From: Methylophilaceae bacterium
Lineage (GTDB): Bacteria; Pseudomonadota; Gammaproteobacteria; Burkholderiales; Methylophilaceae
Assembly (NCBI GenBank): GCA_013141125.1
Contig: JABFRO010000002.1
Location: forward strand, 546,905 to 610,904
Direction: 5' to 3'
DNA length: 64,000 bases
Shown here: positions 7,985 to 17,088 of the stretch, piece after piece
Numbering within the stretch: position 1 is the stretch's first letter
How the letters are laid out: each line of letters begins with the position of its first letter
Program-made: the position numbers and the translations under genes
The notes under the pieces: model-generated
Databases searched by the model: none
Seen by the model: the letters and a program-made list of their open reading frames with translations, nothing else
What the model was told of the DNA's origin: nothing

Positions 7985-9091
7985 TTAATTTTCAGGGAAA
8001 AGGGTCGCCAAATCAGACGGCGCACAAACTCCGCGTTCAGTGATAATGCCGGTGACCAGGCGGGCAGGGGTAATGTCAAAGGCAGGATTGGCGGCACGGC
8101 TTCCTGTCGGTAATACATTCACGCTGGCTAGTGTGCCATCCGCCAAACGCCCCGTGATATAGGCCACCTCGTCTTCACTACGCGCTTCAATCTCGATTTC
8201 GTGACCATGCGTGATGTTCCAATCTATGCTGGGGGATGGTGCGGCCACGTAAAACGGTATGTGGTTATCAAAGGCCGCTAGCGCTTTGAGATAAGTACCG
8301 ATTTTATTGCACACATCCCCGTTTTTAGTGACGCGATCTGCCCCCACAATGACCATATCTACCTGCCCCAGTTGCATTAAATGACCACCGGCATTATCGG
8401 TAATTACTGTATGCGCAATACCGTGTTGTCGCAGCTCCCAAGCGGTCAGGCTGGCACCCTGATTACGTGGACGTGTTTCATCGACCCAAACATGTAAGGT
8501 AATGCCAGCCTCAAACGCGGCATAAATAGGTGCAAGTGCCGTGCCCCAATCGACAGTCGCCAGCCAGCCAGCATTGCAATGGGTGAGTATATTCAGGGTG
8601 TTGGTACTGGTGCGATTCTGATGGCGTGCAGAAAGCGCCTGCAATAGGGTTAGGCCACGCTGCGCAATCGCCTGATTTAAAGCCACATCTTCATTGCAAA
8701 TCAAAGCCGCTTCAGCCCATGCGGTGGCAACACGCTGTTCGGGGGGGAGCGCTTGCAAATGACTCAACATACGCTGCACCGCCCAGCGCAGATTAACAGC
8801 GGTAGGGCGGCTTGCCAGCAGCGTTTTGGCCGTGTAATCAAGATGAATATTACTGGCATCTTCTTGCATTGCCAGCGCTACTCCATAGGCGGCCGCTGCG
8901 CCTATCAGTGGGGCACCGCGCACTTGCATGGTCATAATGGCGGTGACCATTTCTTGTAAAGTACTTAATCTGCGTATTTCAAAACGATGCGGCAACAAGG
9001 TTTGGTCGATAATTTTAACCGCTTGATCATTCATATTTCCACAACTGGAGTCAAGCCAAATACTTCGGTAATTTTCATTATTAATTTGCAT
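7985..9091 (-). CDS. mtnA: Methylthioribose-1-phosphate isomerase MtnA
   Basis: 368-aa isomerase converting 5-methylthioribose-1-phosphate to the ribulose form, the step before MtnB. Conserved segments include MQVRGAPLIGAAAAYGVALAM, NILTHCNAGWLATVDWGTALAPI (catalytic Cys), VWVDETRPRNQGA and IVGADRVTKNGDVCNKIGTY (catalytic Asp). An upstream extension to 9139 exists, but ATG 9091 with AAGG just before it gives the standard N-terminus MQINNENYRSIWLD. No mtnC, mtnD or mtnE homologue is in the window, so the rest of the pathway must lie elsewhere. Confidence 0.94.
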   Translation of the reverse strand: MQINNENYRSIWLDSSCGNMNDQAVKIIDQTLLPHRFEIRRLSTLQEMVTAIMTMQVRGAPLIGAAAAYGVALAMQEDASNIHLDYTAKTLLASRPTAVNLRWAVQRMLSHLQALPPEQRVATAWAEAALICNEDVALNQAIAQRGLTLLQALSARHQNRTSTNTLNILTHCNAGWLATVDWGTALAPIYAAFEAGITLHVWVDETRPRNQGASLTAWELRQHGIAHTVITDNAGGHLMQLGQVDMVIVGADRVTKNGDVCNKIGTYLKALAAFDNHIPFYVAAPSPSIDWNITHGHEIEIEARSEDEVAYITGRLADGTLASVNVLPTGSRAANPAFDITPARLVTGIITERGVCAPSDLATLFPEN

Positions 9092-9129
9092 AATACCTTG
9101 CAACTTCAATTGATTTAGGTTCTTTTTCA

Positions 9130-9164
9130 TCATCCACAAATACTGTGGATAACTCTGTGGATTG
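9130..9164. promoter_or_regulatory. Cluster of DnaA-box-like motifs upstream of mtnA
   Basis: Three 9-mers resemble the DnaA box TTATCCACA: TCATCCACA (9130-9138, one mismatch), TGTGGATAA (9144-9152, perfect on the - strand) and TGTGGATTG (9156-9164, two mismatches). They sit just upstream of mtnA next to an AT-rich stretch (9170-9290). Role unproven; no dnaA or dnaN gene is nearby. Confidence 0.4.
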
Positions 9165-9297
9165 CTGTGACTTAAAACTGTAACCCTACAATTTTAAACA
9201 AGTTTTTAAAATCGCTTAATTTTTACGCGCATATTTATATTGTATGAAATCAATCACTTATAATTTAACATTGATTTGTATGGGGTTTTTAGCCAGC

Positions 9298-10122
9298 TTA
9301 ATGTAAGACTTTAGCTGATGTGCATAAGTCGGCTAGATTTGGCAGTATGTCAAGTGCATTTTGTGTGGTTCTATCAGCCACCTGAGCCAATTTAAGTCCT
9401 CGCAGATCGGCCAGTACTTGAGCGATTTTGGGTAATTCAGCTGGGCTGTTTCTGGCACCTGAACCCAGCCATGCAGGCGAAATATCCGGTGCATCGGTTT
9501 CCAGAACGATAGCCTCCAGCGGTAGTGTGGTGGCCAGTTCGCGTAGTTTCAAAGCGCGTGTATAAGTCATCGCACCGCCAAAGCCCAGTTTGAATCCCAG
9601 CTTAATGAATTCATCTGCTTGCTGGTGGCTACCGTTAAAAGCATGGGCGATGCCGCCGATGACTTTGATGCGGCGTAAATGTTTCAGAACGTCATCAATG
9701 GCGCGGCGCACATGTAACAGTACCGGTAGATTGAATTGGCGTGCCAGTTTCAATTGCGCAACAAAATAGTGTTCCTGAAGTTCGCGCTGAACCCCTGGTG
9801 CAGAACCAGGTACAAAAAAATCCAGGCCGATTTCGCCGATAGCAATGGGGCTATTTTCAGTCATTAGTTTCTCGGCGATAAATTGCGCTAAAAAATCCAG
9901 GTCTTCTGGCAAGGCTTTATCTACCAACATGGGGTGTATGCCTAGAGCGTAAGCACATGCTGAAAACTGTTGAGCGAGCTGGGCAACCGTTGCGAAATTC
10001 GCGCGTTCAATAGCGGGGATGATCATGGCAGCAACTCCATTTTGCCGCGCCGCTTTAAACACAGCCTCGCGATCATCATTGAATTCAGGTGCGTCCAGAT
10101 GACAGTGTGTATCAATCAGCAT
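9298..10122 (-). CDS. TatD-family metal-dependent hydrolase (YcfH type)
   Basis: 274-aa TIM-barrel metallohydrolase of the TatD DNase family. Motifs: MLIDTHCHLDAPEF (HxH metal site), AIGEIGLDFF (Glu/Asp), PVLLHVRRAIDDV (His), GGIAHAFNGSH (His) and VLETDAPDISP (Asp). The frame extends to 10182, but ATG 10122 begins exactly at the conserved N-terminus and overlaps the ribD stop by 11 bp. Probably a 3'-5' exonuclease or D-aminoacyl-tRNA deacylase-like enzyme; the substrate cannot be fixed from sequence. Confidence 0.87.
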   Translation of the reverse strand: MLIDTHCHLDAPEFNDDREAVFKAARQNGVAAMIIPAIERANFATVAQLAQQFSACAYALGIHPMLVDKALPEDLDFLAQFIAEKLMTENSPIAIGEIGLDFFVPGSAPGVQRELQEHYFVAQLKLARQFNLPVLLHVRRAIDDVLKHLRRIKVIGGIAHAFNGSHQQADEFIKLGFKLGFGGAMTYTRALKLRELATTLPLEAIVLETDAPDISPAWLGSGARNSPAELPKIAQVLADLRGLKLAQVADRTTQNALDILPNLADLCTSAKVLH

Positions 10123-11218
10123 GATTAGGGCTTGTAGGGCGGGCGCGAATACGAATATCACAGCCGATTTGTCGCACATCAAAAATATCCAGAGGCGTAC
10201 GCTGGCTCATCTCGGTCAGCGCAGGCATGGCAAACATGCCTTTGGCTTTATCACCCAGTAACAGCGGTGCATAATAAAACAGAAATTCGTCAATCAGATT
10301 CAGCGCCAGCAATGCGCCATTCAAACCTTGTCCAGACTCCACCATTAGCTCATTGATTTCGCGCCGCGCCAATTCTTCCAACAAGCGCTTTAAGCACACG
10401 CGATTTTCTGCATTGGTCAATTGAATCAACTCAGCTCCCGCTGCCTGTAAAGCCTGGTGTTTTTTATGCGGATCTTGTGCATAGGCGATTAGCGTATTGC
10501 CACCTTGCAAAATTTTTGCCTGGGGTGAAATGCGCAAGCGGCTATCCACCACCACGCGCAAAGGTTGACGGCCAATATCCAAGTTGCGCACGTTCATTTG
10601 CGGGTTATCGGCCAATACCGTACCAACACCCGTCAAAATGGCGCAGGCGCAGGCGCGCCAATGTTGCACATCATGTCTGGCAGCCTCACTGGTAATCCAC
10701 TGGCTTATGCCGTTGGCCAGCGCAGTGCGCCCATCCAGACTGGCGGCAATTTTAGAGCGAACAAAAGGCTGTCCCCGTGTCATGCGTGAAATAAAACCGG
10801 CATTGAGTGCAAGTGCCTGCTCTTGCAATAAACCATGGTTTACTTCAATGCCACTGGCTTTTAGTCGCGCCAGTCCATTGCCAGCCACCAAGGGGTTTGG
10901 GTCTTGCATGGCGGCAACAACGCGCCTTACACCAGCGTTGATTAGCGCATCGCAACACGGTGGTGTGCGGCCAAAGTGGCTACATGGCTCCAGTGTTACA
11001 TATACATCTGCGCCACGTGGATCGGCATTGCAATGTTTTAGTGCTTGAATTTCAGCATGATCCTGTCCGGCCGGTTGCGTCCATCCACTACCCAGTACCA
11101 ACCCATCTTTGACAATCACGCAACCTACACGCGGATTGGGCATGGTGGTGTAAAGGCCGCGTTCTGCCAAACGTAGCGCCTGAGTCATGAACAGATAATC
11201 GTTAGGGGAAAAAATCAT
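10112..11218 (-). CDS. ribD: Riboflavin biosynthesis bifunctional deaminase/reductase RibD
   Basis: 368-aa enzyme for two steps of flavin synthesis. The N-terminal cytidine-deaminase-like domain (~1-145) shows the zinc site HAEIQAL with VTLEPCSHFGRTPPC. The C-terminal 5-amino-6-ribosylamino-uracil reductase domain (~150-365) shows RPFVRSKIAASLDGRTAL-like and GVGTVLADNPQMNVR segments. Length and domain order are normal. Adjacent genes (tatD-like downstream, nhaD upstream) are not flavin genes, so this is a stand-alone rib gene. Start ATG 11218 is supported by the aligned N-terminus. Confidence 0.95.
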   Translation of the reverse strand: MIFSPNDYLFMTQALRLAERGLYTTMPNPRVGCVIVKDGLVLGSGWTQPAGQDHAEIQALKHCNADPRGADVYVTLEPCSHFGRTPPCCDALINAGVRRVVAAMQDPNPLVAGNGLARLKASGIEVNHGLLQEQALALNAGFISRMTRGQPFVRSKIAASLDGRTALANGISQWITSEAARHDVQHWRACACAILTGVGTVLADNPQMNVRNLDIGRQPLRVVVDSRLRISPQAKILQGGNTLIAYAQDPHKKHQALQAAGAELIQLTNAENRVCLKRLLEELARREINELMVESGQGLNGALLALNLIDEFLFYYAPLLLGDKAKGMFAMPALTEMSQRTPLDIFDVRQIGCDIRIRARPTSPNHAD

Positions 11219-11295
11219 TAAATTTATTTTCGTATAATGTTAGAGGCGGGTTTTAAGGAGGCAGGCTGGTTCGAGTGATAATTCCAGATTACTCG

Positions 11296-12705
11296 TTAAA
11301 ACAAACTTTTATTCAGTAGCAGATGCGTACCTATGCTAGCTGCATAACCCAGCGCGATCACTGGTGTCCATTTTAAATGGCCAAAAAATGTATAACTGCC
11401 GTGCGCCTGCCCCATCAACGCAACACCAGCGGCGGAGCCGATGGAAAGTAGCGAGCCACCCACACCTGCGGTAAGTGTTACCAGCATCCATTGGCCGACG
11501 GACATATCCGGCATCATTGTTAACACGGCAAACATCACCGGAATGTTATCGACAATAGCCGAGATGATACCTACCGCAATATTGGCATTGGTCGCGCCCC
11601 AACCGCCGTAAATGGTTTGCGACAGCGTGCTTAAATAGCCAAGAAAGCCCAAGCCGCCCACGCACATAACCACGCCATAGAAGAAAAACAGCGTATCCCA
11701 TTCCGCACGCGCGATTTTGCTGAATATGTTAAACGGCACGGGATTGCTGATGTCTCCATTTTGGTCTTGTCCGAACTGGGTGTGTTCGCCAGTGACTTTG
11801 AGGTAATACGCTAGAAATTGCAGCAAGCCGAGACCGGTCAACATGCCCATCACTGGCGGCAAATGCAGAAAGCTATGAAAGCTTACCGCCAGGGCTATGG
11901 TGATTAAAAACAAGGTCAGTATGCGCAAGGCTCCACGCTTCATGGGCAATTGCACGCTAATACCCTTGGGGCGTTCATTGGGGATGGCAAAGTGCATGAA
12001 GGCCGCTGGAACCAGCCAATTGACCAGAGCCGGAACAAACAGACTGAAAAATATCCAGAAATCAATCGCCCCATTGCTGGCATGAATATTCTTTTGCCAC
12101 ACCATCAGCGTGGTGATGTCTCCAAACGGGCTGAAAGCCCCCCCCGCGTTGGCGGCGATAACCAGACTAATGCAGGAGATCAGCACGAATTTTTTATTGT
12201 TGCCGCCTATGGCCATCACCACCGCACCCATGAGCAAGGCGGTGGTGAGATTGTCGGCAATGGCTGAGATGAAAAAAGCCAGAAAGCCTGTTGTCCAGAA
12301 TAGTGCGCGGTAGCTTAAACCTTTACGAATCAGCCATGTGCGCAAGGCCTCAAACACATGGCGCTCTTCCAGCGCGTTGATGAATGTCATCGCTACAATT
12401 AAAAATAGCAAGAGCTCGGCATATTCTTCCAGATTGTGGCGCAGCGCAATTTCCACGATTTCATCTATGCCTTGCGTCTGGTAATACCAGGCGATTAGCG
12501 CCCAGATGATGCCTGCCGCCAGCATTACTGGTTTGGATTTGCGCAGGTGGATGAATTCTTCGGCGATTACCAACAGATACGCCAGAAAAAACAGGAGTAC
12601 CGAGACTATACCTATCCAGTGACCAGTCAAATCCAGATGATTGCCGCTGGCGTAAGTTATTGTAGGGGTTGCCAGAAGAGTTAATGTTGCCAGTAGTTGT
12701 TTCAC
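11296..12705 (-). CDS. nhaD: Na+/H+ antiporter, NhaD family
   Basis: 469-aa integral membrane protein of the NhaD/arsenite-permease superfamily with about 12-13 hydrophobic segments and an N-terminal segment that may act as a cleavable or first helix (MKQLLATLTLLATPTITYASG). Family-like stretches include AISAIADNLTTALLMGAVVMAI, NAGGAFSPFGDITTLMVW and AIVDNIPVMFAVLTMMP, with paired Asp-Asn residues in the transport core. It would export sodium in exchange for protons. The 77 bp to ribD contain no strong terminator. Name by family; ion specificity is inferred. Confidence 0.88.
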   Translation of the reverse strand: MKQLLATLTLLATPTITYASGNHLDLTGHWIGIVSVLLFFLAYLLVIAEEFIHLRKSKPVMLAAGIIWALIAWYYQTQGIDEIVEIALRHNLEEYAELLLFLIVAMTFINALEERHVFEALRTWLIRKGLSYRALFWTTGFLAFFISAIADNLTTALLMGAVVMAIGGNNKKFVLISCISLVIAANAGGAFSPFGDITTLMVWQKNIHASNGAIDFWIFFSLFVPALVNWLVPAAFMHFAIPNERPKGISVQLPMKRGALRILTLFLITIALAVSFHSFLHLPPVMGMLTGLGLLQFLAYYLKVTGEHTQFGQDQNGDISNPVPFNIFSKIARAEWDTLFFFYGVVMCVGGLGFLGYLSTLSQTIYGGWGATNANIAVGIISAIVDNIPVMFAVLTMMPDMSVGQWMLVTLTAGVGGSLLSIGSAAGVALMGQAHGSYTFFGHLKWTPVIALGYAASIGTHLLLNKSLF

Positions 12706-13091
12706 CGGGGGAATGCTCCAAAATTAGGTTTACAAAGCGTGACTGAAGGGATGGATTAAAGGAAGTATGTATTCCTCCAAATAATTGGCCACATAGCTAC
12801 TATGCCAAATTCAAACAAGCGAATTTAGTTGTGATTCCGGTGCGTATTTTACAGAGATTTACAAGTGCTAACCAGATGAATCAAAACCAAAAATTTAAAA
12901 TAACCTTCTGATTAAATTAATGATAATTGGATTTAAGACTATCTTGTGACTGTTTTGCAAATGTAGGCATTAGTCTGAACGGACTATTGCTGACTATTCG
13001 CTCACATAATACATTGTTACCCATCAAGCGCTGCCATTGGCCGCGCATTAAGTAACGGATGTAACGGTCCATCGTTTTCAGGAGCAGCAAC
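12706..13091. other. Divergent intergenic region nhaD / PEP-CTERM gene
   Basis: 386 bp without a gene. It contains a hairpin-like motif TTGG..CATAG-CTA-CTATG-CCAA (12785-12808) about 80 bp ahead of nhaD, which could be an operator. It also has a plausible sigma-70 promoter for the + gene: TTGCTG (12987-12992), 17-bp spacer, TACATT (13010-13015). Otherwise AT-rich with nothing recognised. Confidence 0.4.
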
Positions 13092-13766
13092 ATGTTTAAA
13101 CATAATCTTTCCATGCTTGGTTTGGCCATTGGCCTCACCCTGGCATCCGGCGCACAAGCCACGACCATCACCATGTCCAGCTTTCAAAATAGCCCTGCAC
13201 AAATTGCAACCATCAACGGCGGCGGCCATAGCGGCGCTGTTTATGCAGGCGGTTTTAATGCCATGCTGGATGGTACGGAAGCCTTTATCGCTTACTGTGT
13301 AGATACCGCGCAGTCTTTCAATTGGGGGCAGGTTTTTAGCGTGACTGCAGTGGCTGCCAATGACAAGTTTGGTGCAAGCAAAGCATTGGCCATGGGTCAG
13401 CTTTATACCCAGCATTTCGGCAGCATTAGCAATGCCACTGAATCGGCCGCGTTTCAGGTGGCCTTGTGGGAGATTGTCAATGAAGCCAGTAGCAATGCCC
13501 TCTCGCTGACCACAGGCGATTTTAAAGTTACCCCGTGGAATGCCGCCGTAACCGGCCTTGCCAGCAATTGGCTCAATTCCCTAGGTGGTGCAGGCGATGC
13601 TTATGACTTAACCGTTTTGACGAATTCTAGCTATCAGGATCAATTAATGGCAACTTTAAGTGTGAATCCACTATCGACCGTGCCAGAGCCGCAAACATTG
13701 GCATTGGTACTGGTAGGCTTTATCGCCATGGGTGCTGTAGTACGCCGTCGTAAATTGCCCGTTTAA
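13092..13766 (+). CDS. PEP-CTERM protein with probable Cys-Gln thioester domain
   Basis: 224-aa exported protein. Signal peptide at residues 1-23 (ends SGAQA). The C-terminus has the exosortase signal: VPEP, a hydrophobic helix, then the basic cluster RRRK, so it should be cleaved and anchored or released by an exosortase not in this window. The body shows FIAYCVDTAQ (Cys69) and FQVALWEIVNE (Gln122), the pair that in surface thioester domains forms an internal Cys-Gln bond. GGAGCAGCAAC precedes ATG 13092. The thioester assignment is inferred from motif resemblance. Confidence 0.8.
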   Translation: MFKHNLSMLGLAIGLTLASGAQATTITMSSFQNSPAQIATINGGGHSGAVYAGGFNAMLDGTEAFIAYCVDTAQSFNWGQVFSVTAVAANDKFGASKALAMGQLYTQHFGSISNATESAAFQVALWEIVNEASSNALSLTTGDFKVTPWNAAVTGLASNWLNSLGGAGDAYDLTVLTNSSYQDQLMATLSVNPLSTVPEPQTLALVLVGFIAMGAVVRRRKLPV

Positions 13767-13801
13767 AGTTTGTTACTAAAAAGTTTCCAGGGGGAAATGA
13801 A

Positions 13802-14020
13802 ATGACAAGTGCCACTATATTGAAAGTAAACGCGGTACAAACCGCGACTCTAGCACTTTTGGCCGCAGGACTGATGGGATTGTCATCAGTGGCTTATGCG
13901 GCTATGAGTGTTGACGAACCTATCATGACAGCCGTACCCGAGCCAGAAACCTATGCGCTACTGTTGGTGGGATTGGGTTTTGTGGGCTTGGTCGCACGTC
14001 GCCGCCGTTCAAAACGCTAG
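13802..14020 (+). CDS. Very short PEP-CTERM protein
   Basis: 72-aa protein made of an N-terminal signal-like helix (LALLAAGLMGLSSVAYA, ~16-32), a mature linker of only about 13 residues (MSVDEPIMTAVPE), and a PEP-CTERM tail (VPEPETYALLLVGLGFVGLVARRRRSKR). Almost nothing remains between the two processing signals. CAGGGGGAAA is a strong ribosome site. It lies 35 bp after the larger PEP-CTERM gene and is probably cotranscribed. It could be a peptide signal, a decoy substrate or a decayed paralogue; none of these is shown. Confidence 0.75.
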   Translation: MTSATILKVNAVQTATLALLAAGLMGLSSVAYAAMSVDEPIMTAVPEPETYALLLVGLGFVGLVARRRRSKR

Positions 14021-14035
14021 ATTGCATGATAAAAA

Positions 14036-14065
14036 TGCCGGGCATGTCCCGGTCTTTAGTTTTAT
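14036..14065 (+). terminator. Weak hairpin terminator after PEP-CTERM pair
   Basis: CCGGG (14038-14042) pairs with CCCGG (14048-14052) across CATGT, with an imperfect T-rich tail (TCTTTAGTTTTAT). Confidence 0.5.
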
Positions 14066-14125
14066 CCGGGTTGATTTAAAACCGATTCTTTAAGTCTGAC
14101 AAGCTGCCAGCGTGTGTTCATTCTC

Positions 14126-14983
14126 TCAATCTCCCGTATCCTGCAGCAGCTCTCCGTAGCCTTCTTTAAAGTTTTTATAGCGCAGTTCAAAGCCGCATGC
14201 GCGCATTTTTGCATTGCTCAGGCGTTTGCCGCCCGTGATTGGCGGTACGGTCACGGCATTCGTGTCGATAGCCAGCTGTGCGGCTAGCCATAGCAGCACT
14301 TCATATTGCGTTGCTGGCTGGTTGTCGGTGACGATATAACAATCATTCACAGCGCTCATATTGATAACGCGCTCAATCAAAAACGCGATAAACGCGGCGG
14401 CATCGTCTCTATGGATGCGGTTGCTCCAAGTGTTTTTCTGCGGCCAGCTTTGTGGCTGGCGGGCGAGTTTAAGCATACGCTCGCGCCCCGGGCCGTAAAT
14501 GCCGGATAAGCGTAGCGCTGTGCCTGGGCAGAGCAGGTTTTTAAGCAGATGTTCAGCTTGCAACAGACGCTCACCGCCAAAATCAGCGGCTTGCGCCGGG
14601 CAGTTTTCATTTAGCAGTTCATCGCTGGGCTGGCCGTAAACGCGGGTACTGGAGACAAAAAATACGTGGCGCAAGTTGTGGCTGTTATTGAGTTCAGCTA
14701 ACACATTGCGTAGGCCATCCACATAAATCGCGCGGTAGCTGTCATCAGTTTGCGCGGAGGCGCTTGCACAATAGACCAGAATGTCCGGCTTGAGCGCTGC
14801 CAGATTTTGCAGTGTGGCGGGCTGTGTCACATCACCGCGCAGGCTTTGTGCTCCATGCGGCAAGGCCGAATCGCTACGGCGCAAGGCGCTTACCTTATGC
14901 CCTGTATTTAATAACAAGGCGGCAAGTGCACAACCCAAATCACCACAACCGGCAATCAGAATATGTGTTGGATGTTTTTGCAT
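14126..14983 (-). CDS. NAD-dependent epimerase/dehydratase-like protein
   Basis: 285-aa Rossmann protein of the extended SDR superfamily (YeeZ-like). The nucleotide-binding turn GCGDLGCALA lies at residues 12-21, strand ends DILVYCASAS and FFVSSTRVYGQ follow, and SGIYGPGRERML marks the substrate region. In place of the usual YxxxK the segment is degenerate, as is common in this subgroup. Substrate unknown. Flanked by the PEP-CTERM hairpin and a 114-bp gap before the YgjP-like gene. Confidence 0.75.
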   Translation of the reverse strand: MQKHPTHILIAGCGDLGCALAALLLNTGHKVSALRRSDSALPHGAQSLRGDVTQPATLQNLAALKPDILVYCASASAQTDDSYRAIYVDGLRNVLAELNNSHNLRHVFFVSSTRVYGQPSDELLNENCPAQAADFGGERLLQAEHLLKNLLCPGTALRLSGIYGPGRERMLKLARQPQSWPQKNTWSNRIHRDDAAAFIAFLIERVINMSAVNDCYIVTDNQPATQYEVLLWLAAQLAIDTNAVTVPPITGGKRLSNAKMRACGFELRYKNFKEGYGELLQDTGD

Positions 14984-15097
14984 GGCTGGGGAAACCTCAT
15001 GATGGATAGGGAGGGCGCGTCACGCGCAGCGGCTGGCGAATTGGGGAGGCGTTGAATTATTCGCGGGAACGTCGGAATCGAATTAATCAGCGTTTCC

Positions 15098-15811
15098 TTA
15101 ACCGATTACATACAATTTTTTGGCCAAGCTTTTTAGTTCTTGTTCGGCGTTTCGGTAATCAGGAAAAATGCGCTCGACCACAGTCCAGAACTTTACCGAA
15201 TGATTCATTTCCTTGAGATGCGCCAACTCATGCGCGGTTACGTAGTTGATAATGTGCGGCGGGGCTTGCAACAAGCGCCAGCTGAGCCGGATTTCATTTT
15301 TGCTGTTGCAGCTGCCCCAGCGTGTGCGGGCGTTGGAAATAAATAGCTTGGGTGTTGGCACATCCAGTTTGGCCGCGAGCAGCTCGATTCTACGGCCAAA
15401 ATCCGTGAGTGCCTGTTTTTGATACCACTGCAATACTTTACGCGCGATGGCGAGTTCATCCTCTACACCGGGTAAGGCAACTTGCAAAACCCCGGCCCGA
15501 TAGGCAATGGCACGGCTATGGTTATGCTGCTTTACGCTGAGTTTGATCGTGTTGCCCAGCAGCAGTAAATTGGCACCATCACGCCATTGCATGGTTTCTA
15601 TCACGCGCTCTTGCCGCGTTTCCAGCTTGCGCTGTATCCAATTGATTTTACTGAGTAGTATTTGTTCCAATTGTGATTGTGAAATGCGTTGCGGGGCGTG
15701 CACAATCAAGCCCTCTACACTGATGCGCATCCCTATGGTTTTGCGTGGTCTGAGTTCCAGCCGGTAAGGAATGCGGCTACCGTCCGGTAACAGTAAGCAA
15801 TATGCACTCAT
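15098..15811 (-). CDS. YgjP-like zinc metallopeptidase (DUF45)
   Basis: 237-aa M48-superfamily-like protein. The zinc motif is HELAH in INYVTAHELAHLKEMNHSVKFW, with the third ligand His downstream. FISNARTRWGSCNSKNEIRLSWRL upstream of it is the conserved family stretch. Soluble, no signal peptide. It overlaps plsC by 4 bp (stop/start fused), so it is the second gene of a plsC-ygjP pair. Cellular substrate unknown. Confidence 0.82.
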   Translation of the reverse strand: MSAYCLLLPDGSRIPYRLELRPRKTIGMRISVEGLIVHAPQRISQSQLEQILLSKINWIQRKLETRQERVIETMQWRDGANLLLLGNTIKLSVKQHNHSRAIAYRAGVLQVALPGVEDELAIARKVLQWYQKQALTDFGRRIELLAAKLDVPTPKLFISNARTRWGSCNSKNEIRLSWRLLQAPPHIINYVTAHELAHLKEMNHSVKFWTVVERIFPDYRNAEQELKSLAKKLYVIG

Positions 15812-16518
15812 TTGGAATTGAGCTTGCTCATTTCTGTTTCTATCCAGTTTTCAACCTGCCCATTGAGTGCGTCCGGCTTCAGGTCTGTGCTATTAATCGG
15901 CTGGCCGATGCTAACGGTAATGGTGCCCGGCTTTTTCAAAAACTGATGTTTGCCCCAAAACTCACCCGCATTATGCGCGACCGGGATAACCGCAGAATGC
16001 GTGTGATGCGCCAGCCATGCACCGCCGATATGGTATTTGCCGCGCTGACCGGGAGCCATGCGCGTGCCTTCCGGGTACATCAGAATATGGAAGCCTTTTT
16101 TCAAGCGATCCTTACCTTGTGACCCCAATTGTTTTAGCGCCTTGCTGCCTGCCCCCCGGTTGATGGCAATCGGGGAGGTCAAGGCCAAGCCCCAACCAAA
16201 AAATGGCACCCACAGTAACTCGCGCTTGAGTACCCAAACCTGGGGCGGGAATATTTGTTGAAAAGCCAGCGTTTCCCACATGGATTGATGCTTGGACAGA
16301 ATGATGCTAGGCGTGACAGGAATGTTTTCCGCACCGATCACACGATATTGGATACCGCAACTAATACGCAACCACCACAACATGCAGCGCGCCCAAATCG
16401 AAATAAAGCGATAACGCGTGAGTGGCGGAAAGGGGAAAGCCAGCAAGGCCACTAGAGCGAAAATCGGCGTGAATAGCCAAATGCCGATGGTAAAAAGAGT
16501 GGAGCGTAAATAAATCAC
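15808..16518 (-). CDS. plsC: 1-acyl-sn-glycerol-3-phosphate acyltransferase PlsC
   Basis: 236-aa membrane-associated acyltransferase that makes phosphatidic acid. N-terminal hydrophobic helix (~1-28). Acyltransferase block I is KHQSMWETL (HX4E form, seen in betaproteobacterial PlsC instead of HX4D), and block III is MYPEGTRMAPG. It lies 14 bp after gmhB and overlaps the YgjP-like gene, forming an operon with glyQ-glyS-gmhB upstream. Confidence 0.9.
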   Translation of the reverse strand: MIYLRSTLFTIGIWLFTPIFALVALLAFPFPPLTRYRFISIWARCMLWWLRISCGIQYRVIGAENIPVTPSIILSKHQSMWETLAFQQIFPPQVWVLKRELLWVPFFGWGLALTSPIAINRGAGSKALKQLGSQGKDRLKKGFHILMYPEGTRMAPGQRGKYHIGGAWLAHHTHSAVIPVAHNAGEFWGKHQFLKKPGTITVSIGQPINSTDLKPDALNGQVENWIETEMSKLNSK

Positions 16519-16532
16519 AGGGCGTATCCGGC

Positions 16533-17075
16533 TTAATCCAGCTCGACAATAATGCGTTGCACGGCATCTGCCAGATCGTCACAGATCCAAGTATTTTCTG
16601 GCAGATTGCCTTCTGCTAGCGTTTTTGTGCCTTTGCCAGTGCGCACTAAAATGTTCTGCGTTCCCAGCGCCTCGCCAGCCTGCAAATCACGCAAGGAATC
16701 GCCTACATTGGGAACATCTTTTAAATCCATGGCAAACCGGCGCGCAATTTCTTCCAGCATACCCGGCTTGGGTTTCCGGCAGCTACAGTTGGCTTCGGCG
16801 GCATGCGGGCAATAGAACAAGGCATCTATGCGACCACCAAATTGCGCCAGGGCGCGGTGCATTTTGTCATGAATGGCATTGAGTGTCGCCATGTCGAACA
16901 AGCCGCGCTCAATGCCGGATTGATTGGTGGCCAATGCCACGCGAAAGCCACTTTGATTGAGCAAGGCAATCGCCTCCAGACTGCCCGGAATGGGGTTCCA
17001 TTCATGCGGGTTTTTGATAAATTGCGGGCTGTCAAAATTGATGACACCGTCGCGGTCGAGAATGACAAGTTTCAT
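16533..17075 (-). CDS. gmhB: D-glycero-D-manno-heptose-1,7-bisphosphate 7-phosphatase
   Basis: 180-aa HAD-superfamily phosphatase of LPS heptose synthesis. The N-terminal catalytic motif is LVILDRDGVIN (DxD), ATNQSG is motif II, and the zinc-binding loop CPHAAEANCSCRKPKPGM carries the Cys/His ligands that separate GmhB from other HAD enzymes. VGDSLRDLQAG is motif IV. Start ATG 17075, 13 bp after the glyS stop. Confidence 0.93.
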   Translation of the reverse strand: MKLVILDRDGVINFDSPQFIKNPHEWNPIPGSLEAIALLNQSGFRVALATNQSGIERGLFDMATLNAIHDKMHRALAQFGGRIDALFYCPHAAEANCSCRKPKPGMLEEIARRFAMDLKDVPNVGDSLRDLQAGEALGTQNILVRTGKGTKTLAEGNLPENTWICDDLADAVQRIIVELD

Positions 17076-17088
17076 GATTCACTAATCC

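Noticed and set aside
10584..11048. 154-codon + strand frame opposite ribD
   Set aside because: Antisense shadow of a well-conserved gene, no ribosome site, no recognisable domain.
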